Positions 52,304-60,553 of a stretch of DNA of 64,000 nucleotides are shown in pieces (the stretch's first letter is position 1; every line of letters starts with the position of its first letter). The notes under the pieces are model-generated. The model worked only from the letters and a program-made list of their open reading frames with translations, ran no database searches and had not been told where the DNA came from. Where the stretch lies: positions 62,001-126,000 of the forward strand of contig JAEWIF010000052.1 in assembly GCA_023387335.1 (NCBI GenBank), written 5' to 3'. Source of the stretch: Pseudomonadota bacterium. GTDB taxonomy: Bacteria > Pseudomonadota > Gammaproteobacteria > Burkholderiales > Burkholderiaceae_C. Made by a program: the position numbers and the translations under genes.

Positions 52304-53569
52304 CTAGAGCGACTTGAGGTACTGCGCCACGTCCTGCACTTCCTGCGCCGTCAGCCCGAGGCCGCGGCCCTGGTTGTAGCGGTCGACCGCGTCTTCGGCG
52401 GTGGCGGCCGATCCGTCGTGGAAGTACGGCGCGTGCTGCCACAGGCCGCGCAGCGGCGAGGTGCGGTACAGCTTGGTGGCGGACCGGCTCGCGTAGCTCG
52501 GGTTCTCCGGCTCGACGATCGAGTCCTGCGGCGGATGCAGCAGCGAATCGGCGTCGGTGAACGTGGCGCCGCTGTGGCAGGTGGCGCATTGCGCCTTGCC
52601 CGCGAACAGCAGCTGGCCGCGCGCGGCGGCGACCGGGTCGAACGAGCCGGGCGGCGGCGCGGGCGCGGCCAGCGACAGCTGGTAGGCCTGCAGGGCCGCA
52701 AGCTTGCTCGACACCAGGTCCTGCGTCCCGTTGGTGATGCTCAGGTTCGTGCGCGGCTCGCTGAAGCTGCCCTGCCCGCCCATCTCGACCACCGCCACGT
52801 AGCGGTTCCAGTACGCGGGTTCGTTGCCGTCGCCGGTGAAGGTGATCCTGTGGATGCCGGCCAGCCCGTAGGCCGGCGGGATCACCACGGGGTTGCTGAT
52901 GCCGTCGACGTTGAAGCGCGGGTCGAACTTGCCCTTGCCCCACGAGTTGTAGGCCGCCTTCTTCGTCGCATCGATCGCCGGCGAGAGCGCGATGATCGCC
53001 CCGGGATTCAGGTCGCGGTTGGCCCACCCGTCCAGCCGCTTGCCGATGCCGCTGGCGAACGAGTTGTCCACCGTGGAGTGGCACAGCGCGCAGGTGATGC
53101 CCACGCGCGTCAGGCGGTCCACGCCGTTGACGCTCTGCACCTCGCCCTTCACGCCGACCACCGCGCCGAGCTTGAGCAGCGTGACGGTCGTGGCCGGGCT
53201 GTCCAGGTCGACCTGGCCGGCCTGGATGGCGGCGGCGACCGCGGGCGGGATCGCGTCGGCGTCCACCTTCAGCCCGACCGAGAGCGCGACGTTGGGCGAT
53301 ACCGCCTGCTCGATCACCTCGTGCATGCGCAGCGTGTCGGTCCACTGGCGCTCGTCGCCGAAGGTGTCGAACCGGAAGATCTCGCGGCCCTGCTCGACCA
53401 GTTGCGCCTGCGTCGGGGCCACGACCGGCGCAGGGCCGGCACCCTGCGCGGGATCGGTCGCGGGCGCGGGGGCGGGATCGCCTCCGCTGCCGCCACCGCA
53501 GGCGGGGATCAGCGCCGCAGCCAGCACGGCTGTCAGCAGGATGGGCACGGTTTTGCTCGGCTGGGGCAT
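52304..53569 (-). CDS. Di-heme cytochrome c (peroxidase-like) lipoprotein
   Basis: A 421-residue exported protein with a lipoprotein-type signal (IPAC near residue 23) and a Gly/Pro/Ala linker. Two heme c sites are clear: GITCALCHSTVDN and AQCATCHSGATF. Later segments (LYRTSPLRGLWQHAPYFHDG and DAVDRYNQGRGLGLT) resemble the MauG/cytochrome c peroxidase-like family, with the axial Met/His region HAPYFHDGS. It may be a periplasmic oxidase or peroxidase. GAGGAAGCCGCC precedes the ATG; the longer upstream frame is not supported. It is 8 bp before the ECF sigma gene, so probably one operon. Confidence 0.85.
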   Translation of the reverse strand: MPQPSKTVPILLTAVLAAALIPACGGGSGGDPAPAPATDPAQGAGPAPVVAPTQAQLVEQGREIFRFDTFGDERQWTDTLRMHEVIEQAVSPNVALSVGLKVDADAIPPAVAAAIQAGQVDLDSPATTVTLLKLGAVVGVKGEVQSVNGVDRLTRVGITCALCHSTVDNSFASGIGKRLDGWANRDLNPGAIIALSPAIDATKKAAYNSWGKGKFDPRFNVDGISNPVVIPPAYGLAGIHRITFTGDGNEPAYWNRYVAVVEMGGQGSFSEPRTNLSITNGTQDLVSSKLAALQAYQLSLAAPAPPPGSFDPVAAARGQLLFAGKAQCATCHSGATFTDADSLLHPPQDSIVEPENPSYASRSATKLYRTSPLRGLWQHAPYFHDGSAATAEDAVDRYNQGRGLGLTAQEVQDVAQYLKSL

Positions 53570-53739
53570 GGCGGCTTCCTCGCGTGGGTGGTTGGCGTTG
53601 GATGCGGCCAGGTCCCGGAACGTGACAACGAACGTGTGGAAGCCGGGATGCGAGTGGGGGCTTCTCGTGCGGTTCGGCTGGCATCGCGCCGCTGCATCCG
53701 CCTGCTCCGCTTGTCCTGCAGCAAGGGCAAAGTCCATCC

Positions 53740-54270
53740 ATGCCAACCAGCATCTGGACCATCGGCCACTCCACGCGCAGCGCGGATGACTTCCTCTCCG
53801 TGCTGCAGGCGCACGGCATCGAGGTGGTGGCGGACGTGCGCCGGTTCCCGGGCTCGCGCCGGCATCCGCAGTTCGGCAGCGACGCGCTGGCCGCGCACCT
53901 CGCGGCCGGCGACATCGGCTATGCGTGGCTCTCTCGGCTGGGCGGACGACGCCGCGGCGATGCGGGTCCGGAGCAACAGGGCTGGCGCAATCCTTCGTTC
54001 CGCGCCTACGCCGCGTACACCTGGACCGAAGAGTTCGCGCAAGGGCTCGACGAGCTGCTGCTCATCGCCGGCGGCGCGCGCACGGCCGTGATGTGCTCGG
54101 AGCTGCTCTGGTGGCGATGCCACCGCGCCCTGGTGGCCGACGTGCTCCGCTTCCTGGGCGTGGAGGTGATCCACCTCGCGAGCGCCGGCCCGGGCACGCC
54201 CCATCCCTTCACCTCGCCCGCGCGCGTCTGTGACGACCGGCTGGTCTACCCGGCCGACGGCTGCTGCTGA
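53740..54270 (+). CDS. DUF488 family protein
   Basis: A 176-residue protein with WTIGHSTRSADDFLSVLQAHG at the N-terminus, DVRRFPGSRRHPQF, and the conserved CSELLWWRCHRALVADVLRF, read as CSELLWWRC and HRALVADVLRF, typical of DUF488. These proteins may act on nucleic acids or as small-molecule enzymes; role unknown. It is divergent from the cytochrome gene. Confidence 0.87.
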   Translation: MPTSIWTIGHSTRSADDFLSVLQAHGIEVVADVRRFPGSRRHPQFGSDALAAHLAAGDIGYAWLSRLGGRRRGDAGPEQQGWRNPSFRAYAAYTWTEEFAQGLDELLLIAGGARTAVMCSELLWWRCHRALVADVLRFLGVEVIHLASAGPGTPHPFTSPARVCDDRLVYPADGCC

Positions 54271-54287
54271 ACCGGGTTTCCCTTCGC

Positions 54288-55022
54288 ATGGTGACGGCGA
54301 CCTTCCGCTTCTACGAGGAGCTGAACGACTTCCTGGCGCCCGAGCGGCGGCGGCGCGAGTTCAGCGTGCCCTGCGCGCGTGCCGCCACCACCAAGCACAT
54401 GATCGAGGCGCTCGGCGTTCCGCACACGGAAGTCGAAGTGATCCTGCTCAACGGCGAGTCGGTCGGCCTCGACGTGCTGCTGCGCGAAGGCGACCGCGTG
54501 GCCGTGTACCCGAAGTTCGAGACCTTCGACGTCACGCCGCTGCTGCGCGTGCGCGCCGAGCCGCTGCGCGAGACGCGCTTCGTGGCCGACGTGCACCTGC
54601 GCCCCCTCGCCCTCCTGCTGCGGATGATGGGTTTCGACACGCTGTACGACAGCGGCTTCGCCGACGACGAGATCGAGTGCATCGCGGCCGAGCAAGGCCG
54701 CATCGTGCTGACGCGCGACCGCGACCTGCTAAAGCGGCGCGGCATCACCCATGGCTGCTACCTCCACGCACTGCGGGCGCAGCAGCAGCTGCAGGAGCTC
54801 TTCGAGCGGCTGGACCTGGCGCGCAGCGCGCTGCCCTTCACGCTGTGCCCGCGGTGCAATGCGCCGCTGCGTGCCGTGGCGAAGTCGGAGGTGGAGGATC
54901 GATTGCCGCCGGACGTGGGCGAGCTCCACGAGCACTTCAGCGCCTGCGATGCCTGCGGGCGCGTGTTCTGGGAAGGCGCGCACTGGCAGCGGCTGCGCGC
55001 CCAGTTCCGTTACCGGGACTGA
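54288..55022 (+). CDS. Mut7-C RNase-domain protein with N-terminal ubiquitin-like domain
   Basis: A 244-residue protein. The first half (1-85) looks like a beta-grasp Mut7-C ubiquitin domain; the second is the Mut7-C PIN-like RNase domain (FVADVHLRPLALLLRMMGFDTLYD, cited as FVADVHLRPLALL and RMMGFDTLYD; LTRDRDLLKRRG) ending in a zinc ribbon (CPRCN ... CDACGRVFW). Acidic residues in DVHL and RDRD could form the metal site. It starts 17 bp after the DUF488 gene without a strong ribosome site. It probably acts on RNA. Confidence 0.85.
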   Translation: MVTATFRFYEELNDFLAPERRRREFSVPCARAATTKHMIEALGVPHTEVEVILLNGESVGLDVLLREGDRVAVYPKFETFDVTPLLRVRAEPLRETRFVADVHLRPLALLLRMMGFDTLYDSGFADDEIECIAAEQGRIVLTRDRDLLKRRGITHGCYLHALRAQQQLQELFERLDLARSALPFTLCPRCNAPLRAVAKSEVEDRLPPDVGELHEHFSACDACGRVFWEGAHWQRLRAQFRYRD

Positions 55023-55822
55023 GTCCGGCCTGCCTCGCGCAGGATCGCCTCGGCGCGCAGGAGCACCGGACGGTCGACCATCTTTCCGTCGACCGCCACC
55101 GCCGCACCCGCTGCGCCGGCGGCGGCTTCCAGCACCCGCGTCGCCCAGCGCACATCCGCTTCGGAGGGACTGAAGGCCGCATTCACCCCCAGCACCTGCC
55201 GCGGGTGGATGCACAGCTTGCCGCCGAAGCCGAACCGGCGGGCCCGCGCCGTCTCGGCGGCCAGCTGCGCGGCGTCGTCGATCGCGGTGCACACGCCGTC
55301 GACGGGCGCCGCCACGCCCGCCAGCCGCGAGGCCAGCACGAGCCCGGAGCGGAAGGCGAGCAGCGCGTCGTCCTCGCCGCTGATGCCGAGGTCGAGCTGG
55401 AAATCGATCGAGCCGAACGCGAGCCGCTCCACGCCCGGCGTACCGGCCAGCGTCCGGGCCTGGTCGAAGCCGATCGCGGTTTCGATCAGCGGCAGCACCG
55501 ACGCGGCCCCGGCGGCGCGCAGGGCTTCGATGTCGTCGCGCCGCTCGGCCTTGGGCAGCATGATCCCCGCGACTCCAGGGCGGCCGGCGAGCTCGCTGTC
55601 CTCGCGGAACCAGGCGGTATCGGCCGCGTTGATGCGCACCAGCACCGGATGGTCCGGGTGCAGCCACGCCGACAACGCGGCCCGCGCGGCGGCCTTCCTG
55701 TCCGGCGCGACCGCGTCCTCGAGGTCCACGATCACCACGTCGGCCCCGCTGGCGCAGGCCTTGTCGAAGCGCTCGGGCCGGTCGCCCGGGACGAACAGGT
55801 AGGAACGAGGGGAAAGGGCCAT
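55010..55822 (-). CDS. HpcH/HpaI-family CitE-like CoA-ester lyase
   Basis: A 270-residue TIM-barrel protein of the CitE group. The N-terminal SYLFVPGDRPERFDKACASG and IVDLEDAVAPDRKA (Mg-binding Glu/Asp), then VLPLIETAIGFDQAR and RLAFGSIDFQLDLGI match citramalyl/malyl-CoA lyases rather than the citrate lyase complex (no citD/citF). It ends an operon with a CaiB-type CoA-transferase (13 bp gap) and a Bug protein, so it could cleave a CoA ester made by that transferase. It overlaps the Mut7-C gene by 13 bp at the convergent ends. Confidence 0.83.
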   Translation of the reverse strand: MALSPRSYLFVPGDRPERFDKACASGADVVIVDLEDAVAPDRKAAARAALSAWLHPDHPVLVRINAADTAWFREDSELAGRPGVAGIMLPKAERRDDIEALRAAGAASVLPLIETAIGFDQARTLAGTPGVERLAFGSIDFQLDLGISGEDDALLAFRSGLVLASRLAGVAAPVDGVCTAIDDAAQLAAETARARRFGFGGKLCIHPRQVLGVNAAFSPSEADVRWATRVLEAAAGAAGAAVAVDGKMVDRPVLLRAEAILREAGRTQSR

Positions 55823-55835
55823 GCCGGTCCGCGCC

Positions 55836-57017
55836 TCAGATCGCCTGCTGGTCGCGCAGCGCCGCGATGGCCTCTTCGCCGCGGCCCAGCTCGCGCAGGA
55901 TGGCCTGCGTGTGCTGGCCCACGGCGGGGATGGGGTCCATGCGGTAGTCGAAGCTGTTGTTGCGCCCGGGCGGCACCAGCGCGGCGATCGGGCCCACGGG
56001 CGTGTCGACGCGGCCCAGCCGGTCGCGCGCCTTCAACTGCGGATGCGACCACAGGTCGGCCATCGTGTTCACCTGCGCGTTGGCGATCTTGGCGCGCTCC
56101 AGGCGCTCGATCACCTGGGCAGCGGTAAGTTGGGCGAACTCCTGCAGGATCAGCGCCCGCAGCGCCGCGCGGTTCTCGTTGCGCAGGGCATTGCTGGCAT
56201 AGAGCGGGTCGTCGGCCAGGGACGCACGCAGCAGCACGTGCTCGCAGAAAGCCTTCCACTCGCGCTCGTTCTGCAGGCCCAGCATCACCGCCTTGCCGTC
56301 GCCGGCCTCGAACGGGCCGTACGGGTAGATCGTCGCGTGCGAGGCGCCGCTGCGGGGCGGCGGCGGCGCGCCGTCGTAGGCGTAGTACATCGGAAAGCCC
56401 ATCCACTCGGCCAGGCACTCGAGCATCGACACGTCGATGTGGGAGCCCTCGCCGGTCTGCTGCCGCTGCAGCAAGGCCGCCAGCACGCTGCTGTAGGCGT
56501 ACATGCCGGCCGCGATGTCGGCGATGGAATTGCCGGACTTGCACGGCTCGTCCGGCGTGCCGGTCACCGACAGGTAGCCCGCCTCGCTCTGGATCAGCAG
56601 GTCGTAGGCCTTCTTGTCGCGGTAGGGGCCGTCGTTGCCGTAGCCGGAGATGTCGCACACGACCAGCCTCGGAAACCGCGAGCGCAGCTCCTCGTAGCCC
56701 AGGCCCATGCGTGCCGCCGCGCCCGGCGCCAGGTTCTGCACCAGCACGTCGGCGCCGGCCAGCAGGTCCTTGAGCACCGCCAGCGCCGCAGGCTGCTTGA
56801 GGTCGAGCGTGAGGCTCTCCTTGGATCGGTTGACCCAGGTGAAATGCGACGAGAGGCCGCTGGCGCGCTGGTCGTACGCGCGGGCGAAGTCGCCCTCCCC
56901 CGGCCGCTCCACCTTGATCACGCGGGCGCCCAGGTCGGCCAGTTGCCGCGTGCAGAACGGCGCCGCGATCGCGTGCTCGAGCGAGACGACGGTGATGTTG
57001 TCCAGCGGTCGGGTCAT
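55836..57017 (-). CDS. CaiB/BaiF-family (type III) CoA-transferase
   Basis: A 393-residue type III CoA-transferase. Motifs: ARVIKVERPGEGDFAR, NRSKESLTLDLKQP, FVQNLAPG-like VLVQNLAPGAAARMGLG (as VLVQNLAPG and AAARMGLG), and CDISGYGNDGPY; the catalytic Asp is expected in YDLLIQSEAGYLSVTG (D within KAYDLL). Likely substrates are dicarboxylates such as citramalate, mesaconate, malate or itaconate. It lies between a Bug gene (7 bp) and a CitE-like lyase gene. Confidence 0.88.
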   Translation of the reverse strand: MTRPLDNITVVSLEHAIAAPFCTRQLADLGARVIKVERPGEGDFARAYDQRASGLSSHFTWVNRSKESLTLDLKQPAALAVLKDLLAGADVLVQNLAPGAAARMGLGYEELRSRFPRLVVCDISGYGNDGPYRDKKAYDLLIQSEAGYLSVTGTPDEPCKSGNSIADIAAGMYAYSSVLAALLQRQQTGEGSHIDVSMLECLAEWMGFPMYYAYDGAPPPPRSGASHATIYPYGPFEAGDGKAVMLGLQNEREWKAFCEHVLLRASLADDPLYASNALRNENRAALRALILQEFAQLTAAQVIERLERAKIANAQVNTMADLWSHPQLKARDRLGRVDTPVGPIAALVPPGRNNSFDYRMDPIPAVGQHTQAILRELGRGEEAIAALRDQQAI

Positions 57018-57024
57018 GGCCGCG

Positions 57025-58020
57025 TCAGTCCACGGTGGCGCCGGACGCCTTGACGATGCGGGCCCACTTCACCAGGTCTTCCTGCAGCAGCCTGCCGAAG
57101 GGCTCGGAGCCCACGGGCTGGGTCGGCGTGCCGGCGATCTCCACGCCCTGCTGCTCCAGCTTCTCGCGCAGGTCCTTGGACGTCAGCGCCTTGGCCATCG
57201 CGTCTTCCAGGCGCGCGGACACGTCGGCGGGCACCCCGGCGGGCGCGAACAGGCCGATCCACAGCGTGCCGCTGTAGCCGCGCACCACCTCGCCGATGGT
57301 GGGCACGTCGGGCAGCACGGGCGAACGGGTCGCCCCGCTCACGGCCAGCGCGCGCAGCTTGCCCGCCTTGATGTGCGACAGCGACGAAGGCAGGCTGCCG
57401 AACAGGATGGGCAGCTGACCGCCCAGCACGTCGTTCATGGCGGGCGCGACGCCCTTGTACGGCACGTGCTGCAGCTGGATGCCGGCCATGCTGTTGAGCA
57501 TCTCGCCGAGCAGGTGGTTCAGCGTGCCGTTGCCGGCGGAGGCGAACTGCAGGCCGTTGGGCTTGGCCTTGGCCATCGCGATCAGCTCGTTCAGGTTCTT
57601 CGCCGGGAACGAGGGATGGACCAGCAGCACGTTGGGCACCGCGCCGATCAGCGCGATCGGGCGGAAGTCCTTCACCGGGTCGAAGCCGGGGTTCTTGTAG
57701 AGCGCGGGATTGATGGCCTGGCTGCTGCTGATGGTCATCAGCAGTGTGTGGCCGTCCTTGGGCGCCTTGGCTGCCAGCACGGTGCCGATGTTGCCGCCGG
57801 CGCCGGGGCGGTTGTCCACCACCACGCTGCCCTGGAGCACTTCCGCCAGCTTCTGGCTGACGACGCGGCCGACGATGTCGTTGGTGCCGCCGGGCGCCTG
57901 CGGCACGATCATCGTGATCGGCCGGCTCGGGTACGTCGACTGCGCGGCGGCCAGCAGGGGGGTGGCCAGGGCGGCCGCGAGCAGCGCGCGGCGGGCGCCG
58001 CTGAAACGGGTTGCTTTCAT
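57025..58020 (-). CDS. Bug-family solute-binding protein of the CaiB/CitE operon
   Basis: A 331-residue exported protein, signal peptide ending near LAAAQSTYP. Bug motifs: SRPITMIVPQAPGGTNDIVGR, DNRPGAGGNIGTVL and LQHVPYKGVAPAMND. The start MKATRFSG is set by GGAGACAGTCCCG; a longer frame is not used. It leads the Bug/CoA-transferase/lyase operon and is divergent from LysR. It probably collects the dicarboxylate activated by the CoA-transferase. Confidence 0.9.
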   Translation of the reverse strand: MKATRFSGARRALLAAALATPLLAAAQSTYPSRPITMIVPQAPGGTNDIVGRVVSQKLAEVLQGSVVVDNRPGAGGNIGTVLAAKAPKDGHTLLMTISSSQAINPALYKNPGFDPVKDFRPIALIGAVPNVLLVHPSFPAKNLNELIAMAKAKPNGLQFASAGNGTLNHLLGEMLNSMAGIQLQHVPYKGVAPAMNDVLGGQLPILFGSLPSSLSHIKAGKLRALAVSGATRSPVLPDVPTIGEVVRGYSGTLWIGLFAPAGVPADVSARLEDAMAKALTSKDLREKLEQQGVEIAGTPTQPVGSEPFGRLLQEDLVKWARIVKASGATVD

Positions 58021-58097
58021 TCGGGACTGTCTCCTTGGAGCCGCGAATCGTGTCACCGCGGCCGGCCACCCACAATCATTCATTTCGCAAGCCAGCG

Positions 58098-58112
58098 TTC
58101 GGAAAATCCGAA
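58098..58112. promoter_or_regulatory. LysR box between Bug and LysR genes
   Basis: TTCGGA-AAA-TCCGAA is a perfect 15-bp inverted repeat containing T-N11-A (58099 to 58111). It lies 17 bp before the LysR start and 78 bp before the Bug start. Confidence 0.75.
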
Positions 58113-58129
58113 GGCTTTAGCATCCGGCC

Positions 58130-59035
58130 ATGGACTTCGACCTGACGGACCTGAGGCTGTTCGCCGCGGTGGCGCGCGAAGCGAACCTCACGCGCGCCGC
58201 GCAGATGCAGCACCTGTCGCTGGCCGCCGCCAGCGCGCGCATCAAGGCGCTGGAGCAGCAGGCCGGCGTGCCGCTGCTGGAGCGGGAGGCCCGCGGCGTG
58301 CGGCTGCTGCCCGCCGGCGAGTCCTTCCTGCACCACGTGCGGGCCGTGCTGCGCGAAGCGCAGGCCCTGCGCGACGAGCTGGACGAGTACGGTGCCGGGC
58401 TGCGCGGGCATGTGCGCGTGTTCGCCAACACGACGGCCGTCACCGACTTCCTGCCGGAGCTCCTGCCGGGCTTCTTCAAGTCGCATCCGGGCGTGAACAT
58501 CGACCTGCGCGAGAAGCCCAACGCGGGGATCGCCACCGGCGTGCTCGAAGGCCGCGCGGACGTGGGCATCGTCGCGGGCGAGGTGGACACGCGCGGCCTG
58601 CGCGCCATCCACTTCAGCACCGACAACCTGGTGCTGGTGGTGCCGCGCGGGCATCGCCTGGCCCGCCGCAAGCGGGTCGCTTTCGCCGACACCCTCGCCG
58701 AGGACGCGGTGGGCATGCACGGCGGCAGCACGCTGCAGGCCTTCCTGTCGAACATCACCGAGGAGCTGGGCCGCACGCTGAAGCTGCGCATCCAGGTGTA
58801 CGGCTTCGACGCCATGTGCCGGATGATCGCGGCCGGCGTGGGCATAGGCGTCGTTCCCGAGAGCGCGGCGCGGCGCAACATCGCCACGCTGGACCTGGTG
58901 CAGGTGGAGCTGACCGACGCCTGGCGCGTGCGCAAGCGCTACATCCTCGTGCGCGACGGCGACGTGCTGGCCACCTACGCGCGTTCGCTGGTCCGCACCA
59001 TCTGCACCCACTACGGTTGCGAGGTGCGGATCTGA
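58130..59035 (+). CDS. LysR-family regulator of the CaiB/CitE operon
   Basis: A 301-residue LysR protein with HTH ANLTRAAQMQHLSLAAASARI (read as ANLTRAAQMQHL and SLAAASARI, about 20-40) and the effector domain starting near residue 90. It is divergent from the Bug/CaiB/CitE operon and stands next to a perfect LysR box, so it should control that operon and itself. Confidence 0.9.
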   Translation: MDFDLTDLRLFAAVAREANLTRAAQMQHLSLAAASARIKALEQQAGVPLLEREARGVRLLPAGESFLHHVRAVLREAQALRDELDEYGAGLRGHVRVFANTTAVTDFLPELLPGFFKSHPGVNIDLREKPNAGIATGVLEGRADVGIVAGEVDTRGLRAIHFSTDNLVLVVPRGHRLARRKRVAFADTLAEDAVGMHGGSTLQAFLSNITEELGRTLKLRIQVYGFDAMCRMIAAGVGIGVVPESAARRNIATLDLVQVELTDAWRVRKRYILVRDGDVLATYARSLVRTICTHYGCEVRI

Positions 59036-59042
59036 ACGAAGA

Positions 59043-59990
59043 TCAGGCCGGCCGCAGGTAGGTCTGCCAGGCCGTCGACACGGCCCAGCCGCGCTGGCGC
59101 GCGAACTCGCCGGCGTCCATCTTGGCGCCGCCTTCGGGGCGCAGGCGGAACACCTCGATCAGGCCGCCGTGGGCCCAGATCACGATGGAGTGCCCGGTGA
59201 CGCCCGCGACGTCGCCGGGCTTGTGGCCCGCGGCCACGTAGCGGCCGACCACGTGCTTGCGGCAGTCGTAGAACCGCACCTTCACGCCGTCGAGCAGGGT
59301 CCACGCCCCGGGCGCGGGGTTGCAGGCGCGGATCAGGTTGTAGGCCACGTCGACGTGGCCGTTCCAGTGGATGCGCGCCTCCTCGTCCTGCACCCAGCCT
59401 TCGTAGGTGGCGTGGCGCTCGTCCTGCACGCGCTCCTCGTGGCGCCCGTTCACCACCAGGTCGGCGGCTTCCAGCAGCGCGCTCACGCCCATGGGGAAGA
59501 GCTTGTTGAAGTAGACCTCGCCCAGCGTCTCGTCCGCGCCGATGGTGCAGCTCTTCTGCAGCACGACCGGGCCTTCATCGAGGCCGTCGGTGGGACGGAA
59601 GATGGTGATGCCGGTCTCGCGCGCGCCCAGTGCGATCGGCCAGCTGATGGACGACGGCCCCCGATGCTTCGGCAGCAGCGAAGGGTGGTACTGGATCGTC
59701 CCGTGCCGCGGGATGCTCACGAACGATTGCGGCGCGAACTGCAGCACGTAGGCCATCACGCCCAGGTCGGCGTCGAGCGAGCGCATCGCTTCCTCGGCCT
59801 CGGGGCTGCGCAGGCTGGCGAAAGCGAAGACCGGCAGGCCCAGCGCGAGCGCGTCGGCCTTGAGCGCGTCCATCCGGGCCCCGGGCCTGTCCGGCACGCA
59901 GAACACGCCCGCGATGGTGTCACCGCGGGCGAGGAAGGCTTCGAGGACGGCCTTGCCGAATTCCTGTTGTCCGATGAATGCGATTCTCAT
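59043..59990 (-). CDS. Formyltransferase-family protein resembling the 10-formyl-THF dehydrogenase hydrolase domain
   Basis: A 315-residue protein with an N-terminal Rossmann-like MRIAFIGQQEFGKAVLEAFL, the motif IQYHPSLLPKHRG with H102, and DGLDEGPVVLQ with D138. The H-to-D spacing (36) and the Ile before YHPSLLP match the hydrolase domain of eukaryotic 10-formyl-THF dehydrogenase better than Fmt, which has Asn there; later ATYEGWVQDEEARIHWNG and NPAPGAWT also match. No aldehyde dehydrogenase domain follows. It may release or transfer formyl groups. Methionyl-tRNA formyltransferase is the less likely alternative. Confidence 0.75.
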   Translation of the reverse strand: MRIAFIGQQEFGKAVLEAFLARGDTIAGVFCVPDRPGARMDALKADALALGLPVFAFASLRSPEAEEAMRSLDADLGVMAYVLQFAPQSFVSIPRHGTIQYHPSLLPKHRGPSSISWPIALGARETGITIFRPTDGLDEGPVVLQKSCTIGADETLGEVYFNKLFPMGVSALLEAADLVVNGRHEERVQDERHATYEGWVQDEEARIHWNGHVDVAYNLIRACNPAPGAWTLLDGVKVRFYDCRKHVVGRYVAAGHKPGDVAGVTGHSIVIWAHGGLIEVFRLRPEGGAKMDAGEFARQRGWAVSTAWQTYLRPA

Positions 59991-60050
59991 GGGGATGCGG
60001 GCGATGAGCCTGCTTCGACATGGGACGCATTCTGCACCGGCGACGGACTG

Positions 60051-60470
60051 CTACTTCGAGGATGCTGCGTGCGAGGCGTTCCTGCCCGTCGCGGGTCCGG
60101 CGCCCATGGTCTTGGCCTTCTCCTTCTCGACCTGCACTTCGGCCTGCGCATGGGCGGCGGCCGCCTCCTTGTCGCAGATCGTCTTCTGCTGGCCCTGCTT
60201 CATCTCGCATTGCGCCTTGGCCGACTTGTAGTCGGCGTCCGCCTGCTTCTGCATGCGCTCGGGCCCCGACAAGGGGGCTTGGTCGGACCGGGCGGTCTCC
60301 TCGGCCTTGTTCATGACCTTGCCGGCGACCTCCCTGGTCTTCTCGCCGATCGCATGGGCCGCCTGCTTCGCCTTGTCCGTGAGGCTGCCGCCCTGCTCCT
60401 GCTGCTGCTGCGCCAGGGCCCCGCCGGCCGTCAGGGCGAAGGCGACCATCGCGATGAGGGTGCGTTGCAT
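60051..60470 (-). CDS. Periplasmic hypothetical protein with helical repeats
   Basis: A 139-residue protein with a signal peptide (cleavage near GALAQQQ). The mature part is rich in Ala, Lys, Glu and Gln and probably forms long helices (DKAKQAAHAIGEKTREVAGK, MNKAEETARSD, AHAQAEVQVEKEKAKT). It has one Cys pair (CEMKQGQQKTIC). AGGAGCACACC precedes the ATG. It resembles stress-related apolipoprotein-like helical proteins, but no family is certain. Confidence 0.65.
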   Translation of the reverse strand: MQRTLIAMVAFALTAGGALAQQQQEQGGSLTDKAKQAAHAIGEKTREVAGKVMNKAEETARSDQAPLSGPERMQKQADADYKSAKAQCEMKQGQQKTICDKEAAAAHAQAEVQVEKEKAKTMGAGPATGRNASHAASSK

Positions 60471-60553
60471 GGTGTGCTCCTGTCTGGTTGCCGATGACCG
60501 CATCTCATCGCGTCGGCCCAGGTCGAGCTGTCGGACCGGACCGGGTTCCGCCG

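Noticed and set aside
51594..53915. Possible fusion of the cytochrome region with the sigma factor
   Set aside because: The upstream part is an off-frame reading of the cytochrome gene, which has its own frame, signal peptide and heme motifs.
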